Below are positions 34,994 through 42,811 of a stretch of DNA of 64,000 nucleotides, in pieces. The notes beneath the pieces were generated by a model. It was given only the letters and a program-made list of their open reading frames with translations. It searched no databases and was not told the DNA's origin. Origin of the DNA: Dyadobacter sp. GTDB lineage: Bacteria > Bacteroidota > Bacteroidia > Cytophagales > Spirosomataceae. Position numbers and translations under genes: made by a program. Each line of letters begins with the position of its first letter. Position 1 is the stretch's first letter. The stretch covers positions 508,139 through 572,138 of the forward strand of contig NZ_JAGIAS010000006.1 in assembly GCF_017744695.1 (NCBI RefSeq), written 5' to 3'.

Positions 34994-36217
34994 AGGACTC
35001 ACTTTGTCAATAATTTTGCTTATGGCGTCAATCGCTTCGTTTTTAAAGGCCCCCTCAGCCTCCACTTTGCGTGGTCGCTGAGGGTCTTTATGAATTTCAG
35101 TCAGAACCTTATTTAGATATTCGACAACCTGATCCTGACTTCGGCTCTGAATTTGGTCAATAAATGCTATGATTGACTGAGACAGTACGACCTTGTAAGC
35201 GTAATCCTCTACGATGGACTTTTGGCGTATGTATTGTTTCGAGCAAAAGGTAGCACCACCCAGCAATATCGTTAATACAGCAATTCTTGATACAACCTGA
35301 GCCCAATCATTACCCGTCGCCTTATCTTCCAACAGTAGGTAGGTAACAATTGCGGCAGCTATCAGGAAAAGAATTCCACCAAATAGCCAATATCCGATAT
35401 TCTCTTTACTTGCCTTGTGCTGAGCAATGAACGCTGCACTAATACCTTCGGTCGCCTTTAATCCAACAGTGTCCTCCGCGGCTTTTAGCAAACCATTTAT
35501 ATGGTCTGCCTTGTCAGTCACCGCCTTTGTGCTTAAAATAGCTGCTTTTATTTCCTCCTCGTAACCCGTAAACTTGAAAGTTGCCTCTGACAGACGCGCT
35601 TCATATTCTTCTATCTGTTTATCTTTCAGTTTTTGATCTACGCGAAGTGATTGCAACTCTCCCCAAACATTAGCGATTGTCTGATTGGCACTAGTTGCCT
35701 TCTGAACTTCTTTATTCAATGCATCACGGGCAGATCCGGCGTTTTGTGAAAGAATTTCAAGCTCGTTGACGATAGCCTTTCCTCGAACTCCAATTTGGTC
35801 AAGAGAATTTAGTTGGTCTTTGATCTCTTGAACCCTTCTCGATAAATAATCGAATTCCTGGCGCAAATCGTTACCGGTGTTTCTTTGGAAGTTCCTGCCA
35901 ATCGAATCTAGATTACCCGAAAAACTCGAAAGAGATTGCTTGAAGCTCTCCGCATCTTGTGGATCATCGATTGGGCCTGTCCGCAAGAGGAAGTCGCGAA
36001 ATGCAATCAAATCGTTGAGAGTGTAAGCCGCGAGCGGGTAAGTTGTCAGTGACTCCCTTATAGATCTGAGACTAAAATCCGTTGGCATCTTAAACTGTAC
36101 GAGTCCCCTGTCGGCCAAAATCCTTTCAGAAAATATGTTTTCAATGCGAAAATTATCAAGTATGTGGATAATCTCACTTGCAATTTCTGGCACTAGTGGG
36201 TCTAATTGGGAGTCCAT
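34985..36217 (-). CDS. Coiled-coil protein with two TM segments, lysogenic operon
   Basis: A 410-residue protein of unknown function. Residues about 90-235 are heptad-rich coiled coil (QEFDYLSRRVQEIKDQLNSL; EYEARLSEATFKFTGYEEEI). Two membrane segments follow near 275 (IGYWLFGGILFLIAAAIVTYLLL) and 310 (AVLTILLGGATFCS). The C-terminal about 95 residues are soluble. It is the third gene of the leftward operon headed by the repressor, so it is probably expressed in the lysogen. Lysogenic conversion, superinfection exclusion or defence is a reasonable guess but unproven. Confidence 0.8.
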   Translation of the reverse strand: MDSQLDPLVPEIASEIIHILDNFRIENIFSERILADRGLVQFKMPTDFSLRSIRESLTTYPLAAYTLNDLIAFRDFLLRTGPIDDPQDAESFKQSLSSFSGNLDSIGRNFQRNTGNDLRQEFDYLSRRVQEIKDQLNSLDQIGVRGKAIVNELEILSQNAGSARDALNKEVQKATSANQTIANVWGELQSLRVDQKLKDKQIEEYEARLSEATFKFTGYEEEIKAAILSTKAVTDKADHINGLLKAAEDTVGLKATEGISAAFIAQHKASKENIGYWLFGGILFLIAAAIVTYLLLEDKATGNDWAQVVSRIAVLTILLGGATFCSKQYIRQKSIVEDYAYKVVLSQSIIAFIDQIQSRSQDQVVEYLNKVLTEIHKDPQRPRKVEAEGAFKNEAIDAISKIIDKVSPSR

Positions 36218-36277
36218 TAACAGGAAAATGAAAAGTTTATTAGAGGAGGTTACTTATGTTAATTTGCAATCTCGGGC

Positions 36278-36718
36278 TTAATTACATTCAAAAACTTTAG
36301 TGTTTTCTCCATTCTCGTCGAAATCGAAACACCATTGTTCAATATTGTATCCACCGAAAGAATTTTTTGCCCTGTATTTGATCCAAGCCTGAAAATGCCT
36401 CTTTTTCGTCGGCTTTTCAATGGCATATTCTTGATGATCAATTTCTTGAAAACTATCTGGATCTTTTAGGTTTTCTTTGATATGATGTTTTACCTTATAT
36501 CTCAAATTTCGGAGAAATTCCGCACGGGCTTTCATCTCTGACTGCTTAGCATCTTCCACTAATTTAGTAGAGTCCGCGATCGACTTTTCTCTTGGTTCAG
36601 ATGCGGTGAGAGGCTTAGTTTCTGTACCGCATGATCTACCTATTATTCCAACCCAAACAAAAATTCCTACTAAAATGAGGATCCAAATTCCTCTTTTTGG
36701 GTTACTAGGCTGCCTCAT
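36278..36718 (-). CDS. Small TM-anchored hypothetical protein
   Basis: A 146-residue protein with one N-terminal membrane segment (GIWILILVGIFVWVGIIG), a charged helical linker and a C-terminal domain with a DPDSFQEIDHQEYAI stretch and two Cys (QWCFDF, FECN). It lies between the repressor gene (7 nt upstream) and the coiled-coil membrane gene (60 nt downstream), in the same lysogenic operon. Family not recognised; the last domain recalls small periplasmic proteins. Confidence 0.75.
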   Translation of the reverse strand: MRQPSNPKRGIWILILVGIFVWVGIIGRSCGTETKPLTASEPREKSIADSTKLVEDAKQSEMKARAEFLRNLRYKVKHHIKENLKDPDSFQEIDHQEYAIEKPTKKRHFQAWIKYRAKNSFGGYNIEQWCFDFDENGENTKVFECN

Positions 36719-36725
36719 TTGATTG

Positions 36726-37490
36726 TTACAAAAATTTAGTCTTTCTGTACAAATCTACCACATTCATCATTTCGTACACATCCGAAAGATAAATTTCCTG
36801 GTCCGGGTACAGAGACTTGTCTGGATTTAATGAGGAAACCACCAGGCGGCCATCGTCAACTCTATGGTCCTTGATGTTTTTAACCAAGATTCCATCCTTG
36901 TGGACTATGATAAAGTATTTGTAGCTGTGTAGGTGAAATCTGGACTCCCAAAGGACCTTTTCAATAATACGTCCCGTAATTATGTCTCCTTCGATGATTG
37001 ATTCAAGCGAACCATCATTCATGCTCTCGCCTCTAACTCGAAAGGCGCGGTAAACACCCTTGTTGTATACGTCAACACTGATCATATGCTTGGGAAGGTC
37101 TTCTACAAAGTCCGGGTCACTCCATCCAGATAAGTAACCACCGTACGCGTAATACTCCACCAAAGGAACCAGCATGAAAGAATTACCCTTTTCGGTATCG
37201 ATAAATTCGTTACCGGTCTTTCCCAAGAGTATTGTTTCCGATCCGTCTGGATAGCCGATTTCCTCAACTTCCGGCGAAAGCATGCTACCCTCGCCAGTTA
37301 TCAACCAATGTTCAGATACTTTCAAATAGTCGCTTATCAAAGCAAGAGTACTTCTATTGTAGGTTTTTCCTTCGTTCTTTACGATTCTACCTATTGTAGA
37401 TTGGGAAATGCCAGTGTGTTTTGATATGGCGTAATTTGTTGAATTCCTGAGTGTTATTGCTCGTTCAAGCCGCTGTCCAATAGTTGACAT
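36726..37490 (-). CDS. Phage repressor: HTH plus S24 (LexA-like) domain
   Basis: A 254-residue CI-type repressor. The N-terminal HTH spans about residues 15-65 (TNYAISKHTGISQSTIGRIVKNEG). The C-terminal S24 domain has its catalytic Ser in RVRGESMNDGS near residue 158 and Lys in DGILVKNIKDH near 208, so self-cleavage chemistry appears intact; AYGGYLSG near 112 is the likely cleavage region. It should hold the lytic genes silent and respond to DNA damage. The start lies 6 bp from a TAGAA-TGA-TTCTA palindrome. Confidence 0.92.
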   Translation of the reverse strand: MSTIGQRLERAITLRNSTNYAISKHTGISQSTIGRIVKNEGKTYNRSTLALISDYLKVSEHWLITGEGSMLSPEVEEIGYPDGSETILLGKTGNEFIDTEKGNSFMLVPLVEYYAYGGYLSGWSDPDFVEDLPKHMISVDVYNKGVYRAFRVRGESMNDGSLESIIEGDIITGRIIEKVLWESRFHLHSYKYFIIVHKDGILVKNIKDHRVDDGRLVVSSLNPDKSLYPDQEIYLSDVYEMMNVVDLYRKTKFL

Positions 37491-37495
37491 TTTTT

Positions 37496-37508
37496 TAGAA
37501 TGATTCTA
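37496..37508. promoter_or_regulatory. Palindrome at the repressor start (candidate operator)
   Basis: TAGAA-TGA-TTCTA, 5-bp arms with a 3-bp spacer, lies 6 bp upstream of the repressor start codon. The TAGAA/TTCTA half-sites recur in the palindrome at 38524-38541 ahead of the antirepressor gene. Confidence 0.5.
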
Positions 37509-37530
37509 AATTGCTACATAGAAGTAATTT

Positions 37531-37614
37531 ATTGCTGCAAATACTTGCACGATACTTCTATATCGAAGTATATTTGTATCAACAATTGCAGCAAATATAG
37601 CAAGCGCAATTGCA
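37531..37614 (+). promoter_or_regulatory. Early promoter and operators of the lysogeny switch
   Basis: TTG (37545-37547), 21-nt spacer, TATATTTG (37569-37576) is a full match to the Bacteroidota promoter consensus and points to the lytic genes. The palindrome ATACTTC-TATATC-GAAGTAT (37552-37571) covers the spacer and the first bases of the -7 box, so repressor binding would block it. TTGCTGCAA (37532-37540) and its reverse complement TTGCAGCAA (37586-37594) flank it, and CAATTGCA occurs twice (37583, 37607). The minus strand carries TATATTTG at 37599-37592, a possible repressor promoter. Confidence 0.7.
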
Positions 37615-37918
37615 ACAAGCTAGATAAATCTTGGCTTATGATTTAACGGTTTCGTACTGAACAGGAAAGCTATGTATGGTTGTCAGGTGTATCAAAAATG
37701 GAAAAGGTTAAGGGTTTAGGAATAGTCAGGACTGGTAGCGGGAAATTTCTGCTGCCAGTTTAAAAGAAATAAGTCCCCTGCATTGTGGACTGCCCGGAGG
37801 TAGCAGGTAGGTACGGGAGCCAAGCCGTGACGGCGTTATAGTAGTGTACTCGCAACATTAAGCACACGGTATCAATGAGAGTGAGGTTACTCCCACCAAG
37901 ACAAGAAACGGGAGACAC

Positions 37919-37995
37919 ATGGTAATAGCGCAGCCAGGTAGCGTACCTCATTTGGGATGAGGGGGGCGCAGGTTCGAATCCTGCTTACCATACCA
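37919..37995 (+). tRNA. tRNA-Pro (anticodon TGG), prophage-encoded
   Basis: A full cloverleaf reads from sequence: acceptor ATGGTAA/TTACCAT (7 bp), D stem GCGC/GCGT with AGCCAGGTA loop, anticodon stem CCTCA/TGAGG with loop TTTGGGA (anticodon TGG at 37953-37955), variable GGGGC, T stem GCAGG/CCTGC with loop TTCGAAT, discriminator A, and an encoded CCA at 37993-37995. It lies in the phage control region between the repressor and antirepressor genes and would read CCA (and by wobble other CCN) codons. Confidence 0.92.
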
Positions 37996-38204
37996 GGGAT
38001 GGTAATAAGACAGTAACAACAACCCTAGAAATGTTCGCACCTGTCCCCAACGGATCGAAATGGGCAAAAATTCGACAACATGACAAGGGCGGGGGATTGC
38101 AGCTAAAACTTTTTAACCCGTGCAGCGAAGGTAGTTGGGCTGCGATCAACACCCGAAGGCACGCGTCAAGTCCCGGCAGCAGGATGGCTCGTTAAAGTCC
38201 TGGG

Positions 38205-38334
38205 TACCGTGTAGCTCAGTTGGTCAGAGCAGGAGATGTGTTTAGTTATGATTATGGGGAGGCCGCGAAAGCGCTGATGATCTTAGTAACTGGCATGAGT
38301 ACCCTAGTCGAAGGTTCGAGCCCTTCCACGGTAA
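38205..38334 (+). ncRNA. tRNA-like element with expanded central arm
   Basis: Acceptor TACCGTG/CACGGTA (7/7 bp), D arm GCTC-AGTTGGTCA-GAGC and T arm GAAGG-TTCGAGC-CCTTC are intact, but the 79 nt between D and T arms replace the normal about 23. No anticodon arm is visible. The insert can fold: AGTTA (38244) with TAACT (38287), GATTAT (38250) with ATGATC (38277), and CGC-GAAA-GCG, a GNRA tetraloop, at 38264-38273. CCA is not encoded. It may be a tRNA with a small intron, a tRNA fossil or a tRNA mimic. The remaining 209 bp between it and the tRNA-Pro hold hairpins but no second tRNA that I can support. Confidence 0.6.
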
Positions 38335-38470
38335 CGGTTTTTGTAATGTTGTATTCAACAGCATCAGGATTGGCGGCAGGCGCTTGCAGGTCGCCAACTT
38401 TAAAGAACCAAAGATATTGGCCGAGAGTAGGCTTTCCGGTGTGCCGCAACAAAAAACACCGGGCTTTAAA

Positions 38471-38541
38471 GGGTTCTCAATTTAGAGACCCCTTACTCAA
38501 AATTGAGTAACCCAATAAATGAATTTCTAGAATTTTAGAAA
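38471..38541. promoter_or_regulatory. Three palindromes ahead of the antirepressor gene
   Basis: In a row lie GGGtTCTC-AATTTA-GAGAcCC (38471-38491), TTACTCAA-AA-TTGAGTAA (38493-38510, perfect) and TTTCTA-GAATTT-TAGAAA (38524-38541, perfect). The second and third are each followed by CCC. A fourth of the same type, TTACTAAA-AA-TTTAGTAA, lies inside the gene at 38721-38738. Operator sites for the repressor or another phage regulator are the simplest reading. Confidence 0.6.
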
Positions 38542-38560
38542 CCCAAAATACTTCATCACA

Positions 38561-39340
38561 ATGCAGGAGCTTATTCAAATCCAGACCAGTAAGGGTGGGA
38601 AAAAAATTGTCTCAGCGAAAGAACTTTACGATTTCCTAGACTTAAAAAGCAGGTTCAATGATTGGATCCGGAATCGTATCAAGAAATACGGATTCATCGA
38701 GAATCAGGACTTCGTTTGCCTTACTAAAAATTTAGTAACCCAGACCAAAGGCGGCAGGGCCGGAGCGGCAATTGAGATTGACTACGCTTTAACCCTCAAC
38801 ATGGCGAAGGAGCTTGCAATGGTAGAAGGGAACGAAAGAGGCAAGCAGGCCAGACAGTATTTCATTGCCTGCGAAACCATGTTGAAAACTATGGCGACGC
38901 CGCCGGCATTCCAATTACCAACCACCTACGCAGATGCATTGCGAAAACTTGCCGAGGAAGTGGAATCGAAAGAGCGCTTATTGCAGGAGAATGCCGAGTT
39001 AAAGCCCAAAGCCGCATATACCGATATCGTTTTGAATTCGGTAAGCGATATGACCACAACCATTGTCGCAAAAAGCTTAGGAATGTCCGCGGTGGCGTTA
39101 AACGGGCTTCTTTCAGCAGAAAGAATCATCTACAAGAAAGATGGCTGCTATGTGCTGTATCAGAAGTACGCCGATAAAGGGTATGCAACCTATCGGACCC
39201 GGGCATATCGCGATCCGCAGACCGGCGAAACCAAGACTGTGAGGTATTTGGTATGGACCGAGGCCGGCAAGGAGTTTATTCACAGAATGTTCAACTATCA
39301 ATACCAACAGTACCAACTCGGGCAGCGCGCCCACGCTTAA
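38561..39340 (+). CDS. Phage antirepressor, AntA/AntB + KilAC domains
   Basis: A 259-residue protein. Residues about 15-85 are the AntA/AntB domain (VSAKELYDFLDLKSRFNDWIRNRI; YALTLNMAKELAMVEGNERG), and about 150-250 the KilAC/ANT domain (SVSDMTTTIVAKSLGMSAVALNGLL; YRDPQTGETKTVRYLVWTEAGKEFIHRMF). Antirepressors of this type inactivate the prophage repressor and open the lytic genes. It is the first rightward gene after the control region. One of the palindromes described above lies inside the coding sequence and encodes LTKNLVT. Confidence 0.92.
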   Translation: MQELIQIQTSKGGKKIVSAKELYDFLDLKSRFNDWIRNRIKKYGFIENQDFVCLTKNLVTQTKGGRAGAAIEIDYALTLNMAKELAMVEGNERGKQARQYFIACETMLKTMATPPAFQLPTTYADALRKLAEEVESKERLLQENAELKPKAAYTDIVLNSVSDMTTTIVAKSLGMSAVALNGLLSAERIIYKKDGCYVLYQKYADKGYATYRTRAYRDPQTGETKTVRYLVWTEAGKEFIHRMFNYQYQQYQLGQRAHA

Positions 39341-39387
39341 CTGTCCTCCTCAGCACTGGAATGCGGTTAAACAACAACCTTAGAATC

Positions 39388-39591
39388 ATGGAAACATTAC
39401 TTATCACCGATTTTAGAGCAAATCGCGAAGCAAGGCACAAGAAAATAGCAGCTCGATACCGCTCGCTGATCGACCAAGGAGCTATGTCAAAAGTCGCCGT
39501 CAAAAAGGTGATGGAAGAGTTTGAGATACTTGATGCTAGCACAGTTTACAGAATTGTTAAAAAGGTACCGGCCGACATCGCTAAAAAATAA
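39388..39591 (+). CDS. Small helical, probably DNA-binding phage protein
   Basis: A 67-residue, all-helical basic protein. MSKVAVKKVMEEFEILDASTVYRIVKK in the C-terminal half reads like a helix-turn-helix. I chose the ATG at 39388; the frame extends upstream into the antirepressor gene but without a good start. It belongs to the rightward early operon, 47 nt after the antirepressor. Family not recognised. Confidence 0.7.
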   Translation: METLLITDFRANREARHKKIAARYRSLIDQGAMSKVAVKKVMEEFEILDASTVYRIVKKVPADIAKK

Positions 39592-39597
39592 ACCACC

Positions 39598-39771
39598 ATG
39601 AATCAATTGGCAGTATTTGCAGGTCTCTTCCTGCTGGGATTTCTTGCGTCCGGTGTTGACCGGATTTATGACCTGATCGCCGCAAAATGTAATTGGACCG
39701 CGGTTTTAATTATTGGCATCGCACTCCTGATCACCAGAGCCGTTCGAAAATCAAACCAGACACCGAAATGA
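39598..39771 (+). CDS. Small two-TM phage protein
   Basis: A 57-residue protein. Two hydrophobic segments (LAVFAGLFLLGFLAS and AVLIIGIALLIT) are separated by a short charged loop, with a basic C-terminus. It starts 7 nt after the preceding stop, and its stop overlaps the next start as ATGA. The tight spacing supports a real gene. Function unknown. Confidence 0.7.
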   Translation: MNQLAVFAGLFLLGFLASGVDRIYDLIAAKCNWTAVLIIGIALLITRAVRKSNQTPK

Positions 39772-40118
39772 ATTCCCTGGAAGAAATCGGCAAATGTCTG
39801 CGGCAGATCCTCCAAGACCAAGCCGACATTAAAAGCCAACTTGAAATCATCAAACCCGCACCGGCAATGCCAGAAACCTACATCAACAGCCTCGAAGCGC
39901 AACGTATTCTTGACGTTTCCGCGCCCGTATTACTCGACTACATCCGGATTGGTTTGGTGTCAAAACACGAGAATAAAAATGCGCCTACCAATAAGTTTCT
40001 AGCCTCAGAGATCCATTGGATATCCAAGCAACGATACAAGCGCCTTAGCGGCCATGAGATCAAGAAGCTGATTGCTCGCAAAGATCAGGAGCTGATCAGA
40101 GCCGGCGTATATTCATAA
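39768..40118 (+). CDS. Phage DNA-binding protein, excisionase-like HTH
   Basis: A 116-residue protein. A short N-terminal coiled coil (LEEIGKCLRQILQDQADIKSQLEII) leads to a winged-helix-like domain: YINSLEAQRILDVSAPVLLDYIRIGLVSKHENKNAPTNKFLASEIHWI, the pattern of MerR/excisionase-like helix_turn_helix_17 proteins. It overlaps the previous gene by 4 nt, which fixes this start instead of the more upstream in-frame position. It may act as excisionase or regulator. Confidence 0.78.
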   Translation: MNSLEEIGKCLRQILQDQADIKSQLEIIKPAPAMPETYINSLEAQRILDVSAPVLLDYIRIGLVSKHENKNAPTNKFLASEIHWISKQRYKRLSGHEIKKLIARKDQELIRAGVYS

Positions 40119-40149
40119 TAGTTATCACTTTTTAAACACTTTTTATACA

Positions 40150-40881
40150 ATGGGAAGACGCGACGAATCCATCGGGCAAACACAAAACCCCGCCTCTTGT
40201 TTTTTAGAATGGAGGTCTGACGAAGGCACTTTTTCCTTCTGGGATAAGGACAGTGAAACCAGAGTTCCAATTGACCTACCTCTACGTTTTTTGGTCTTAA
40301 AGCAGATGATCCGAATTACCGGATTCGATGAAATCAGGCAGCAGGGGATATATTCAAACGAAGTCAAGGATATCAGATATTCGCCGTTTAATGTCCGCTA
40401 CCAGGATGGAACTCCATTAGCCAAGGGCCTCTATTCGGAAATAAAACCCACCCTGAAAGCAGCCATGGCGCAGTACAGCAAAAGCATTTACGCCATGTCC
40501 GAAAAAGGAGAACTGATCTGCATCCGGATCAAAGGGCAGGGACTCATGTCCTGGGAAAACTCCATCGGCAAGGGCGGTCAGCGCTGGCAAGATGAATGGG
40601 TAAGTGTTGCCGATTTCGAAACAAGAGAGCATAACAGGGACGGCCAGACCGAAACTTACAGTGTGCCAATTTTTAAGTTCGACGGATCGCTTGGGAAGGA
40701 TCAAGATGAGTACGCCGAGGGCTTGTACGAGCAAATTGATACCTATTTCAAGTTTGCTGGATCCGCGCAGCCGGAAGCTCAACAACCCTTGCCAGCTCCT
40801 GCCTCAACAGTTACAATGCCTCAAACGGCAGCCGCAACCCTTCCACTTACACCGGAAGACGACGACGATTTGCCATTCTAG
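40150..40881 (+). CDS. Phage protein with SSB-type acidic tail, probable ssDNA-binding
   Basis: A 243-residue protein. The first about 190 residues do not match an SSB fold that I recognise. From about 195 the chain turns Pro/Ala/Gln-rich and disordered and ends EDDDDLPF, which is the conserved C-terminal peptide of bacterial SSB proteins through which repair and replication proteins are recruited. Position at the head of a replication module supports a phage single-stranded DNA-binding or partner-recruiting role. This is inference from the tail and context. Confidence 0.78.
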   Translation: MGRRDESIGQTQNPASCFLEWRSDEGTFSFWDKDSETRVPIDLPLRFLVLKQMIRITGFDEIRQQGIYSNEVKDIRYSPFNVRYQDGTPLAKGLYSEIKPTLKAAMAQYSKSIYAMSEKGELICIRIKGQGLMSWENSIGKGGQRWQDEWVSVADFETREHNRDGQTETYSVPIFKFDGSLGKDQDEYAEGLYEQIDTYFKFAGSAQPEAQQPLPAPASTVTMPQTAAATLPLTPEDDDDLPF

Positions 40882-40923
40882 TGTCAGATTATACTTCATC
40901 ACCATCATCATCAAATTGCATTA

Positions 40924-41283
40924 ATGAATTTCGAAATCATTTCCATCACAACGCCCTGGGGGAAATTCAATATTGGCGACAATATTCGGGTTTACACCAT
41001 TCCTCGTCAGCCATTGGCAAAACCACCGTTCGGAGGGCCGACGCTTGATACTCCACAGTCCTATACTGGTAAATTTCTTGGCATAATGGCGCCAAACAGC
41101 AAAAGGAAGAGCGGTGGGCTCGGATTCCCTGCCCTGAACTCCTACATTTTATTAGAACGCAATCAGGAGATACCGGTAATTAAGGAGTGCGGAGACATCA
41201 ACAAGCTCGTAGGCTTCACGAACATCGGAGCTAAACAGCAAGAAATTCCATTTCCAAACATAGCTCAAATTCGCCATGAATGA
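40924..41283 (+). CDS. Hypothetical phage protein
   Basis: A 119-residue soluble protein, beta-rich with several Pro/Gly turns (PPFGGPTLDTPQSYTGKFLGIM). No recognised motif. The stop overlaps the start of the next gene by 8 nt, consistent with translation in the early operon. The leader ACTTCATCACCATCATCATCA upstream has an odd run of CAT/TCA repeats. Confidence 0.7.
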   Translation: MNFEIISITTPWGKFNIGDNIRVYTIPRQPLAKPPFGGPTLDTPQSYTGKFLGIMAPNSKRKSGGLGFPALNSYILLERNQEIPVIKECGDINKLVGFTNIGAKQQEIPFPNIAQIRHE

Positions 41284-41461
41284 GATAAACGCAGTTTCCG
41301 ACTGGATATCAACCATCGTGTGCCTGGCTATTGCTGCCGGATGCTTTTGGTTTGCCTTAAAGCTGATATGGGAAATTAAAAGGGCTCCGAGGATCGACGA
41401 CGATTCTCCCAACGAGAGACCCAAAAATGCGCAAAACATGCACAAAAGAGGGGTGTGGTAA
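41276..41461 (+). CDS. Small single-TM phage protein
   Basis: A 61-residue protein with one membrane segment (WISTIVCLAIAAGCFWFALKLIW) followed by a charged tail. It overlaps the preceding gene by 8 nt and the following HNH gene by 35 nt, in different frames. Function unknown. Confidence 0.65.
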   Translation: MNEINAVSDWISTIVCLAIAAGCFWFALKLIWEIKRAPRIDDDSPNERPKNAQNMHKRGVW

Positions 41462-41789
41462 TACTGTCTTTTCCAAGGGCTATTGCAAAGATCATCAGCG
41501 TTTAGCCGGAAACGTATATATCATACCGAAGGTAAGCAAGAAGCGAAAAGAAGCCAACAAGAAGTACAGTGAATTACGCTTGGCATTTCTTCATGATAGG
41601 AGACTGTGCGAAGCCAAATTGCCAGGCTGCACACGCCGCTCGACGGATGTTCATCACCTGGCAGGAAGAGGAAAGTTCCTTCTCATTGTCAGCACATGGA
41701 TGGCAATATGTCGGCCGTGCCACAGGACAATTCACGATGAAATGAGCGCGGAGGAAGCCTATGAAAAAGGCTTTAAAATGTATAAATGA
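41427..41789 (+). CDS. Zinc-binding HNH-like phage protein
   Basis: A 120-residue protein. An N-terminal knuckle C-x4-C-x8-C-x2-H (CTKEGCGNTVFSKGYCKDH) is followed by a basic linker and an HNH-type core: CEAKLPGCTRRSTDVHHLAGRG, then CRPCHRTIHDE. The arrangement resembles phage HNH endonucleases or NinG-like recombination proteins. The family is known to cut or bind DNA; which applies here is open. Confidence 0.8.
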   Translation: MRKTCTKEGCGNTVFSKGYCKDHQRLAGNVYIIPKVSKKRKEANKKYSELRLAFLHDRRLCEAKLPGCTRRSTDVHHLAGRGKFLLIVSTWMAICRPCHRTIHDEMSAEEAYEKGFKMYK

Positions 41790-41806
41790 CTTAGCCTTAA
41801 TACGAA

Positions 41807-42811
41807 ATGGCAAGACCGCAAAAGCCCGGATTGGAGTATTTTCCAAAGGATTCGGACATGTACAGCGATCGCAAAATCAGGAGACTGATGGCGAAATGCG
41901 GACTGGCGGGGGTAGTGGTTTACGATTACTTACTTTGTTTGATCTACGGGAAGGAGGGGTATTTCCTCAGAATTGACCAGGAATTGGCATTTGATATCGC
42001 AGACTTTATAGGCTGCTCGGTAAGTGAAGACGATGTCATGTCGATCATTGACGCCTGCCTGCAATTCGACCTTTTCGACAGGGATTTGTTTGAAGCGAGA
42101 AGCGTTTTGAGCTCATTTGGAATTCAGGAACGATATCTCATCGCAAAGCGAAACGGATTCATTCGTGAGCAGTACGTTATTGCGGACAAAACCCGAGTTT
42201 TTACAGCAGAAACCCAGGTTACTACACGGGAATTCACAGAAACCCATGTTAATGGTGCAGAAAGTGCAGCAAATCAAGCAAAAAGTACACAAAGTAAAGT
42301 AAAGGAAATTAAAGTAAAGGAAATTAAAGGAAAGGATAGTGTATTAGGCGCGACTGACGTCGCCAATCCACCACCACAGAATTTGAATTCCGAACTACCT
42401 TTTAAACCGCCAGATAAAAAAAACACCCCCCCAGTTCCGCGGCGCCCCCCCACCGACGATTCGGTGAAAAAGTTTGAGCTTGTCGAGGATGAGCGAGGGG
42501 TAGTTCGATGCACGGTGCTTCAAGCAATGATTGAAGAGTACAAAAAACAGCATCATGGGCTGTACACCGATCAGATGTATGAAGAATTCCTAACGCACTG
42601 GTCAACGCCGCTGGAAACCGGCAAGCCTAAATGGCGAGAGCAAATTGAAAGAAAAAACGGCGCCTTCCATATTCCTGGACGCCTGGCAACTTGGAAAAAA
42701 AATGAATTCAGTTCAACATTACAACGAGGAGCAGTACCGAAACCACATCCTACAGCCAAAGGGAACTTTGAGTACCGAGGAGGAAGAGTTCTTAACGACG
42801 TGGAAGAGTGA
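41807..42811 (+). CDS. DUF4373-type phage replication protein
   Basis: A 334-residue protein. Residues 1-125 match the Lin1244/Lin1753-like DUF4373 domain (GLEYFPKDSDMYSDRKIRRLMAKCGLAGVVVYDYLLCLIYGKEGYFLR). A Lys/Ser-rich linker with near-identical KVKEIKVKEIKGK repeats and a Pro-rich run follow, then a C-terminal helical domain. Related phage proteins take the place of replication initiator/DnaD-like helicase-loading partners. Its end overlaps the DnaC-like ATPase gene by about 110 nt, supporting joint function. Confidence 0.85.
   Translation: MARPQKPGLEYFPKDSDMYSDRKIRRLMAKCGLAGVVVYDYLLCLIYGKEGYFLRIDQELAFDIADFIGCSVSEDDVMSIIDACLQFDLFDRDLFEARSVLSSFGIQERYLIAKRNGFIREQYVIADKTRVFTAETQVTTREFTETHVNGAESAANQAKSTQSKVKEIKVKEIKGKDSVLGATDVANPPPQNLNSELPFKPPDKKNTPPVPRRPPTDDSVKKFELVEDERGVVRCTVLQAMIEEYKKQHHGLYTDQMYEEFLTHWSTPLETGKPKWREQIERKNGAFHIPGRLATWKKNEFSSTLQRGAVPKPHPTAKGNFEYRGGRVLNDVEE

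Noticed and set aside
37996..38204. Possible further tRNA between tRNA-Pro and the tRNA-like element
   Set aside because: Hairpins such as CGTGC/GCACG (38119/38159) exist, but no T arm plus acceptor pair could be assembled.
38220..38510. 96-codon plus-strand ORF before the antirepressor
   Set aside because: It reads through the tRNA-like element and two palindromes; structure at RNA/DNA level explains the region better.
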